NCBI GenBank assembly: GCA_027031305.1
Contig: JALVRJ010000174.1
Location: 1 to 5,354 of the forward strand
Origin: Hyphomicrobiales bacterium
GTDB taxonomy: Bacteria > Pseudomonadota > Alphaproteobacteria > Rhizobiales > Aestuariivirgaceae
Length of the DNA stretch: 5,354 nucleotides
Direction: 5' to 3'
Position 1 is the stretch's first letter. Each line of letters opens with the position of its first letter. A program made the position numbers and the translations under genes. Of the stretch, positions 1 to 5,354 are shown in pieces. The notes under the pieces were generated by a model. That model did no database searches, had not been told where the DNA came from, and saw only the letters and a list, made by a program, of their open reading frames with translations.

Positions 1-1
1 G

Positions 2-2437
2 GTCTACTCGGTGGCCGAGCTCATCCGCCGCACGCGCGGCGGCGCGGCGGTGGTGATGGGCGCGCTCAGCCCGCGCACGCGCAACGCGCAAGTTGCGCTC
101 TACCAGTCCGGCGAGGTGGACTACCTGGTGGCCACGGACGCCATCGGCATGGGGTTGAACATGGACATCGAGCACGTGGCCTTCGCCGCCACGCGCAAGT
201 TCGACGGCTTTCGCTTTCGCGAGCTGACCACCCCGGAGCTGGCGCAGATCGCCGGGCGCGCCGGGCGCTATCTTAACGACGGCACCTTTGGCGTCACAGC
301 GCAGGCGGCAGCGTTCGACGAGGAAACCGTGCGGGCGCTGGAGGAACACCGCTTTCCGCCGGTGCGCCATGTGCAATGGCGCAACCGCAACCTGAACTTC
401 CGCTCCGTCGATCACCTGCTGGCGTCCTTGCGCGCCACGCCCAGGCGCGAAGGCCTGGCGCGGGCGCCGATGGCGGCGGACGTGGCGGCGCTGGAGCTGC
501 TGAGGCGCAACGAGGAGATCATGGCGCTGGCCGACAGCCCCGAGGCCGTGGCGCTGTTGTGGGAAGCCTGCCAGATTCCGGATTATCGCAACATCACCGG
601 CGCCGATCATGCGCACCTGGTGGCGCAGATCTTCCGTTTTCTGCGCGGGCCGGAGGGGGTCATCGACGAGGACTGGCTGGCCAGGCAGGTGGCGCGTTGC
701 GACCGGCCGGAGGGCGACATAGACACCTTGTCAAATCGCATCGCCCATGTGAGAACATGGACGTTCGTGGCCAATCGTTCGCGCTGGCTGAAGGATGCCG
801 ATTACTGGCGCGCGCGCACACGGGAGGTGGAAGACAAGCTCTCCGACGCCCTGCACGAGCGGCTCACGAACCGGTTCATCGACCGGCACACATCCGTATT
901 GCTGAAGAAACTGCGGGAGAAGGACGTTCTGATGTCGAGCGTGGATGACGAAGGCAACGTGGAGGTGGAAGGCGCGCACGTGGGGCGCATCGAGGGCCTG
1001 CGCTTTTTCCCCGATGGCGCGGCGCAAGGTGGCGAACACGCGCGGGCCTGGAACGCGGCGGCGCAAAAGGCCGTGGCGCGCGAGCTTTCCGACCGTGCGC
1101 AGGCGATCATGGCCGCACCCGATGGCGACTTCACGCTCGATGCGGAGGGCAAGGTGTTGTGGAAGGGCCACGCCATTGGCCGGTTGCGGCCGGGAGCGGA
1201 CGTGCTGCGGCCGCGGGTGGAGGTGGTGGCCGACGAGGCGCTGGCCGGCGTGGAGCGCGACATGGTGCTCAAGCGCCTTGAGAAGTTCGTTTCGCGCCAC
1301 TTGCGGGAACTGTTGGCGCCACTCTACGCCCTGGCCGAAGGGGGCGAGGGCAGTGGTGAGGATGAAGGGATGCTCACGGGTCTGGCGCGTGGCTTGGCCT
1401 TTCGGCTGGTGGAGGCGCTGGGGGTGTTGCCGCGCGAGGAGGTGGCGGCGGACGTGAGGCAACTCGACCAGGACATGCGCGCGCCGCTGCGCAAGCATGG
1501 GGTGCGCTTCGGCGCCTATCACGTTTTCCTTCCGGCCCTTCTGAAACCGGCGCCGACGCAGGCGCGGCTGCTGTTGTGGAAGCTGTGGCAGGAACAGCAG
1601 GGCAGGGAGATGAAGGACGTGCCACCACCGCCAGCCAACGGGCTGACCTCCGTGCCGGTGGACGAGAACTGGCCGGAAGGTTATGCGCTGGTGGCCGGTT
1701 ACAGGCCGTGCAAGCGCCGGGCGGTGCGCGTGGATATGCTGGAGCGGTTGGGCGACATGATCCGCGACCGCGTGTTCTGGAAGCCGCGCTTCACCGGCGA
1801 GGAGCGGCCCGAGGGCTCGGTGGAGGGTGGCGGCTTCATGGTCATTCCCGACATGATGTCGCTGGTGGGTTGCTCCGGCGAGGACTTCGCCGCGGTGCTG
1901 GAAACGCTGGGCTATCGTCCCGAGCACCGCAAGGTGAAGGTGGAGAAGACGTCGGAGGAAGCGAAGACGGAAGAACCCAAGGCGGAAGAGGCCGCGACGG
2001 AAATGGGCGTGCCCGCCGGGAAACCCGCCCCTGAAGAGGCGCAGGCGGAGGAGACGCCGGAAGGTGCCGAGGAGAACCCGGCCGAGGAAGGCGCGGTTGT
2101 CGAGACGATGGAAAACGCCGAAGCCAGCGGAAGCGAGGCCACCGAGGCCGTTTCCGGAGAGGCCGCGAAGACCGAAGAGGCGGCGGAGCCCGTAGAGGTG
2201 GCGGAGCCGGAAGAGGTGGAAATCGTCGTTTGGTGGCCGGATGGCACCGGGCCGTTCCGCAAGCGCCGGAAGGGCGCGCCGAAGGGCAGGCGCGGCCCGA
2301 AGCCCGCGAAGGGCAAGGGCAAGGGTGGCAAGCCGCCGCACAGGGGTGGCGGGAAGCCCGCGCCGCGCAAGAAGGAGCGCGCGCCGGACCCGGATTCGCC
2401 CTTCGCCGTGCTGGCCAGGCTCAAGGAACGGAAATAA
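2..2437 (+). CDS. Suv3-like superfamily 2 RNA/DNA helicase, C-terminal part (5' end outside window)
   Basis: ATP-dependent helicase-related protein of the Suv3-like group. The open frame runs in from the window edge (Val-Tyr-Ser before the GTG at 11), so the Walker A and DEAD/DExH motifs lie upstream and the GTG is not the true start. Counting from that GTG, residues 41-50 are helicase motif V (ATDAIGMGLN) and 79-86 motif VI (QIAGRAGR, with the arginine-finger region). A long alpha-helical middle follows (about 120-640), including RTWTFVANRSRWL at 248-260, a stretch I recognise from alphaproteobacterial members. Residues about 642-738 are a Glu/Ala-rich acidic low-complexity tail, about 750-790 a Lys/Arg/Gly/Pro-rich basic block, and the protein ends in DPDSPFAVLARLKE. 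It stops with TAA at 2435. The Suv3 family unwinds RNA in RNA turnover in mitochondria; the bacterial substrate is inferred, not shown. The S4 gene follows on the same strand. Confidence 0.93.
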   Translation, partial: VYSVAELIRRTRGGAAVVMGALSPRTRNAQVALYQSGEVDYLVATDAIGMGLNMDIEHVAFAATRKFDGFRFRELTTPELAQIAGRAGRYLNDGTFGVTAQAAAFDEETVRALEEHRFPPVRHVQWRNRNLNFRSVDHLLASLRATPRREGLARAPMAADVAALELLRRNEEIMALADSPEAVALLWEACQIPDYRNITGADHAHLVAQIFRFLRGPEGVIDEDWLARQVARCDRPEGDIDTLSNRIAHVRTWTFVANRSRWLKDADYWRARTREVEDKLSDALHERLTNRFIDRHTSVLLKKLREKDVLMSSVDDEGNVEVEGAHVGRIEGLRFFPDGAAQGGEHARAWNAAAQKAVARELSDRAQAIMAAPDGDFTLDAEGKVLWKGHAIGRLRPGADVLRPRVEVVADEALAGVERDMVLKRLEKFVSRHLRELLAPLYALAEGGEGSGEDEGMLTGLARGLAFRLVEALGVLPREEVAADVRQLDQDMRAPLRKHGVRFGAYHVFLPALLKPAPTQARLLLWKLWQEQQGREMKDVPPPPANGLTSVPVDENWPEGYALVAGYRPCKRRAVRVDMLERLGDMIRDRVFWKPRFTGEERPEGSVEGGGFMVIPDMMSLVGCSGEDFAAVLETLGYRPEHRKVKVEKTSEEAKTEEPKAEEAATEMGVPAGKPAPEEAQAEETPEGAEENPAEEGAVVETMENAEASGSEATEAVSGEAAKTEEAAEPVEVAEPEEVEIVVWWPDGTGPFRKRRKGAPKGRRGPKPAKGKGKGGKPPHRGGGKPAPRKKERAPDPDSPFAVLARLKERK

Positions 2438-2561
2438 TACCAAAATGCATGATGGACCACGCAGAAGCCCCGTGCCCCCACTTGGCACCCTAAACTATGA
2501 GAAAGAAGGGCTTGGGCGGGGGCGCGGGGTGGTTTTGCCGGTCTGCCTTTGCGCAACCTGG

Positions 2562-2567
2562 TATTAT
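2562..2567 (+). promoter_or_regulatory. Candidate extended -10 promoter element for the S4-domain gene
   Basis: TATTAT (five of six matches to TATAAT) is preceded by TGG, giving the TGn extended -10 pattern. No good -35 sits at 17 nt; a TTGCCG at 2535-2540 is 21 nt away, which is too far. If used, transcription would begin near 2574, downstream of the possible ATG codons at 2497 and 2566 and leaving a leader of about 20 nt before the ATG at 2593. This would let the S4 gene be transcribed apart from the helicase. It is a pattern match only. Confidence 0.3.
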
Positions 2568-2592
2568 GCAATCTGACATAATTCCACGCCCC

Positions 2593-2904
2593 ATGCCGCA
2601 ACGTCACGGAGTCTCGAGCCACCGGAATGATGAACGGTCCGTCACGGCAGCGTCGGGCCAGCGCGTGGACAAGTGGATGTTTCACGCCCGCATCACCAAA
2701 ACGCGATCGGAAGCCGCGCGGCTGGTGGAGGAGGGCGCGGTGCGCATCAACCGGGTGAAGGTGCTCAAGCCGGCGGCCGCGTTGCACGTGGATGACGTGC
2801 TCACCGTGGTGCGTTTCGGGAAAGTGCGGGTGTATCGCGTGCGGGCCCTGTCCGACCACCGCCTTTCAGCCCGCCTGGCGGAGATGCTGCGCGAGGAGTT
2901 GTGA
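2593..2904 (+). CDS. Hsp15-like S4-domain RNA-binding protein
   Basis: Small basic RNA-binding protein of 103 aa with an S4 domain at about residues 23-70. The hallmark start of the fold is visible (QRVDKWMFHARITKTRSEA), then LVEEGAVRIN and a KVLKP turn, followed by a DVLTV strand. Hsp15 of E. coli binds 50S subunits that carry stalled nascent chains with free tRNA; the same role here is inference from the fold. The frame stays open up to ATG codons at 2566 and 2497, but the extra residues look unconserved and none of the three starts has a clear Shine-Dalgarno sequence. I chose 2593 because a candidate -10 element overlaps the 2566 start and because it leaves a length close to the family's. 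It lies 155 nt after the helicase stop. The helicase plus S4 pairing is, as I recall, frequent in Alphaproteobacteria. The gene ends 22 nt before the inverted repeat that probably terminates it. Confidence 0.85.
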   Translation: MPQRHGVSSHRNDERSVTAASGQRVDKWMFHARITKTRSEAARLVEEGAVRINRVKVLKPAAALHVDDVLTVVRFGKVRVYRVRALSDHRLSARLAEMLREEL

Positions 2905-2923
2905 ACTTTTCCATGAATGATTG

Positions 2924-2986
2924 CCCCTCCCCCACCGGAAAGAAAAGCGCAATCAACATGCGCTTTTCTTTCCGGTGGGGGAGAGG
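2924..2986. terminator. Bidirectional intrinsic terminator between convergent genes
   Basis: A perfect 25-bp inverted repeat (arms 2927-2951 and 2959-2983) encloses a 7-nt loop, ATCAACA. One mismatch (2926 against 2984) then allows two further pairs. Next to the loop each arm has a GC-rich tip (GCGCA/TGCGC); then comes an A-tract on the left (AAAGAAAA) and a T-tract on the right (TTTTCTTT), and finally a GC-rich base. Read on either strand this gives A-tract, hairpin, T-tract, the arrangement of a two-way Rho-independent terminator. It sits between the stop of the S4 gene (2904) and the stop of obgE (3007), exactly where convergent genes would need it. Confidence 0.85.
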
Positions 2987-3006
2987 TGGAAAACGCAAAG
3001 GTGTCT

Positions 3007-4113
<1,107 letters not shown>

Positions 4114-4114
4114 T

Positions 4115-4144
4115 CACCGGCCATGCGCGCGGGCCTAGCCGGTG
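4115..4144 (-). promoter_or_regulatory. Small inverted repeat in the obgE leader
   Basis: Arms caccggc (4115-4121) and gccggtg (4138-4144) are a perfect 7-bp inverted repeat with a 16-nt loop, beginning 22 nt upstream of the obgE start codon. In the transcript this would be a GC-rich hairpin close to the ribosome entry region. It is not followed by a T-run, so it is not terminator-like. In a GC-rich genome a 7-bp repeat can arise by chance, so a regulatory role is only a possibility. Confidence 0.2.
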
Positions 4145-4181
4145 CCGTCGCCTGCCAACCGTCTTTTGCGTGGTTCATTCA

Positions 4182-4209
4182 TATGTAGGGGAAAAAGGCG
4201 AAAATGCAA
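4182..4209 (-). promoter_or_regulatory. Candidate promoter for obgE
   Basis: On the minus strand TTGCAT (4209-4204) is followed after 16 nt by TACATA (4187-4182). Each hexamer has about three matches to the sigma-70 consensus, so this is weak. It is in the right place, about 90 nt upstream of the obgE ATG, in an AT-richer pocket of the gap. Its -35 hexamer is identical to that of the stronger HNH promoter, which adds a little support. Confidence 0.27.
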
Positions 4210-4236
4210 TGGCTTTGCGCGCCACGCCGCGCAGCC
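4192..4236 (-). terminator. Weak terminator-like hairpin after the HNH gene
   Basis: Directly after the HNH stop codon the minus strand can form GGCT+GCGCG paired with CGCGC+AGCC, a 9-bp stem with a two-base AA bulge and a 6-nt loop (4236-4211). T-runs (TTTT, then TTTTT) follow only about 6 and 14 nt later, not immediately, so termination would be inefficient at best. Some transcription of obgE from the HNH promoter therefore remains possible. Confidence 0.27.
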
Positions 4237-4237
4237 G

Positions 4238-4801
4238 TCATGGCTCCAGCTCGGTGTCCCAGTAGAGGTAGTCGGTCCAGCTTTCGTGCAGGTAGTTAGG
4301 TGGAAAGCGGCGGCCCTTGTCGCGCAGCTCGTGGGGGCTGGGCTCGTAGGGCGCGCGGGCGGGGTGCATGTGCGCCTCGCGCGGCAGGCGGTTGCCCTTC
4401 TTCAGGTTGCAAGCGGAGCAGGCGGCGACGACGTTGTCCCACGTGGTGCGCCCGCCGCGCGAGCGGGGAATGACATGATCGAAGGTCAGCTCTTGCTTGC
4501 CGCCGCAATACTGGCACGAGAATTCATCGCGCAGGAACAGGTTGAAGCGGGTAAAGGCGGCGCGCGGCGGCGGCGCGATGTATTCCTTCAGCGCGATGAC
4601 GGATGGCAGGCGCAGACTCATGGAGGGCGAACGCACCTCGTGCTCGTATTCGCTGAGCACATGCACGCGCTCGAGAAACACCGCCTTGATGGCCTGTTGC
4701 CAGCTCCACAGGGAGAGCGGATAGTAACTGAGCGGCTGGAAGTCCGCGTTCAGCACCAGCGCCGGGTAGCGCAACGGGTGTGGAGCTTGAGTGTGCAGCA
4801 T
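4238..4801 (-). CDS. Stand-alone HNH endonuclease-family protein
   Basis: A 187-residue HNH nuclease-family protein with no other domain. The N-terminal third carries ALVLNADFQPLSYYPLSLW (14-32), a signature I recognise from short HNH proteins of Alphaproteobacteria. The HNH core is intact: zinc-binding pairs C96-x2-C99 and C128-x2-C131, catalytic-type D108-H109, N123 in the WDNVVAAC strand, and CNLKKG after the second cysteine pair. The end (FPPNYLHESWTDYLYWDTELEP) is also family-like. The family would cut nucleic acid using one metal ion; its substrate is unknown to me, and nothing nearby (methylase, integrase, terminase) marks it as restriction or phage machinery. I chose the ATG at 4801 because the frame's next ATG, at 4885, lies upstream of a good promoter and overlaps the preceding gene. 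No clear Shine-Dalgarno is visible. obgE follows on the same strand. Confidence 0.9.
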   Translation of the reverse strand: MLHTQAPHPLRYPALVLNADFQPLSYYPLSLWSWQQAIKAVFLERVHVLSEYEHEVRSPSMSLRLPSVIALKEYIAPPPRAAFTRFNLFLRDEFSCQYCGGKQELTFDHVIPRSRGGRTTWDNVVAACSACNLKKGNRLPREAHMHPARAPYEPSPHELRDKGRRFPPNYLHESWTDYLYWDTELEP

Positions 4802-4838
4802 GTGTCGAACCCGGTTCGCATGACCTGCCACTGGCGGC

Positions 4839-4867
4839 ACTATAGCTACGCGTATCGGGCCATGCAA
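4839..4867 (-). promoter_or_regulatory. Sigma-70-type promoter for the HNH gene
   Basis: On the minus strand TTGCAT (4867-4862) and TATAGT (4844-4839) are separated by exactly 17 nt; the -10 matches TATAAT at five of six positions. Transcription would start near 4832, giving a leader of about 30 nt before the ATG at 4801. It lies in the 76-nt gap after the glycosyltransferase stop, so the HNH gene probably has its own promoter instead of depending only on read-through. Confidence 0.55.
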
Positions 4868-4877
4868 ATGCTGAATA

Positions 4878-5354
4878 TTAGTCATTCGCGATGTGGGAGA
4901 GCCTCTCCTTCCATTTTTCCGCGATGCGTGCCGGTGAAAAATCGCGCGCCCGGCGCAGGCGAGGAGCGGACTCGCCCGGGTGTCGCACACGACGCTCCCG
5001 GGCGTGGCCGAGCCCCTCGGTGTCCGTTGCCTCCACCAGTGTTCCAAGGGCCGGGTCGTGCCCGATGATGTCAACGAGCGCCGGGATGCGCCTGCCAACG
5101 ACGGGCAGGCCGTGGGCCAGCGCCCGCACGGCGTGCAAACCGAAGGGATCGATGCGTGGCGGCAGGCAGCACAGGCGGGCCTTGTCGAACCAGCCCCCGA
5201 TTTCTCGCGGTGGAACGAAGGTGACGCGCCGGCGCAAGCCGAGGTGTTCCACCATGTGGCGGATGGCCCTTTCCGACGCGCCGGTGGCGGGCAAGACCAG
5301 GCGTGCGCTTTCATCTTCCAGCAGGCCGAAGGCGCGCACGGCCATGCCCGGTTG
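4878..5354 (-). CDS. GT4-like glycosyltransferase, C-terminal part (5' end outside window)
   Basis: C-terminal Rossmann half of a GT-B fold (group 1/GT4) glycosyltransferase, which would transfer a sugar from a nucleotide donor, usually to a glycan or lipid at the inner membrane face. The frame is open to the window edge (Gln-Pro-Gly before the Met at 5345), so that Met is probably internal. Numbering from it, the visible order is AVRAFGLLEDESARLVLPATG, then the helix-strand LGLRRRVTFVPP (35-46), the WFDKARLCCLPPR strand (52-64) and DPFGLHAVRALAHGLPVVG (66-84), followed by a Val/Ala-rich strand and a basic helix to the TAA at 4880-4878. The donor-binding EX7E motif appears as D66...R74, both glutamates being replaced. 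The acceptor-binding half is not visible, so substrate cannot be inferred. It lies upstream of the HNH gene on the same strand, separated by a promoter. Confidence 0.82.
   Translation of the reverse strand, partial: QPGMAVRAFGLLEDESARLVLPATGASERAIRHMVEHLGLRRRVTFVPPREIGGWFDKARLCCLPPRIDPFGLHAVRALAHGLPVVGRRIPALVDIIGHDPALGTLVEATDTEGLGHARERRVRHPGESAPRLRRARDFSPARIAEKWKERLSHIAND

Noticed and set aside
1934..2224. Repetitive Glu/Ala codons in the helicase tail as a tandem DNA repeat
   Set aside because: The similarity is compositional; I see no fixed repeat unit in the bases.
731..2488. A 585-codon open frame on the minus strand opposite the helicase gene
   Set aside because: It is antisense to a clearly recognisable helicase, has Arg/His/Leu-rich content typical of GC-rich shadow frames and shows no domain.
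2471..2488. Short inverted repeat GTGCC/GGCAC after the helicase gene as a terminator
   Set aside because: The stem is only 5 bp and no T-run follows on either strand.
2497..2592. N-terminal extension of the S4 protein from ATG 2497 or 2566
   Set aside because: There is no ribosome binding site, the extra residues are unlike the family and a candidate -10 element overlaps the 2566 codon. It is not excluded outright.
1912..2859. A 315-codon minus-strand frame spanning the helicase tail and the S4 gene
   Set aside because: It crosses two supported genes and the gap between them, and its Ser/Ala/Pro-rich content mirrors the Glu/Ala-rich tail on the plus strand.

Overview
This GC-rich window fits an alphaproteobacterium. 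The evidence is a Suv3-like helicase whose motifs and long charged C-terminal tail match the alphaproteobacterial family, followed by an Hsp15-type S4 RNA-binding gene. On the other strand are obgE and a short stand-alone HNH protein of a type common in that class. These are family recognitions from memory; no search was run, and I cannot name a genus.

Layout: the plus strand carries the 3' part of the helicase gene (2-2437, 5' end outside the window) and then the S4-domain gene (2593-2904). The minus strand, read right to left, carries the 3' part of a GT4-like glycosyltransferase gene (4878-5354, 5' end outside the window), an HNH endonuclease-family gene (4238-4801) and obgE (3007-4092). 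The two transcription units converge. The 102-nt gap between them holds a perfect 25-bp inverted repeat that looks like a bidirectional intrinsic terminator. Gaps within the units hold candidate promoters: a good one for the HNH gene (TTGCAT, 17 nt, TATAGT), weaker ones for the S4 gene and obgE, a weak terminator-like hairpin after the HNH gene and a small inverted repeat in the obgE leader.

Function: the helicase and S4 protein both suggest RNA handling (helicase unwinding, and binding of structured or ribosomal RNA). ObgE is an essential GTPase of 50S ribosome assembly and stress signalling. The HNH protein and glycosyltransferase have no clear functional link to these. I see no mobile element, CRISPR array, tRNA or rRNA gene, and nothing here convincingly forms an undescribed system. 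The points most worth a second look are the terminator repeat, the altered EX7E motif of the glycosyltransferase and the two-block charged tail of the helicase.
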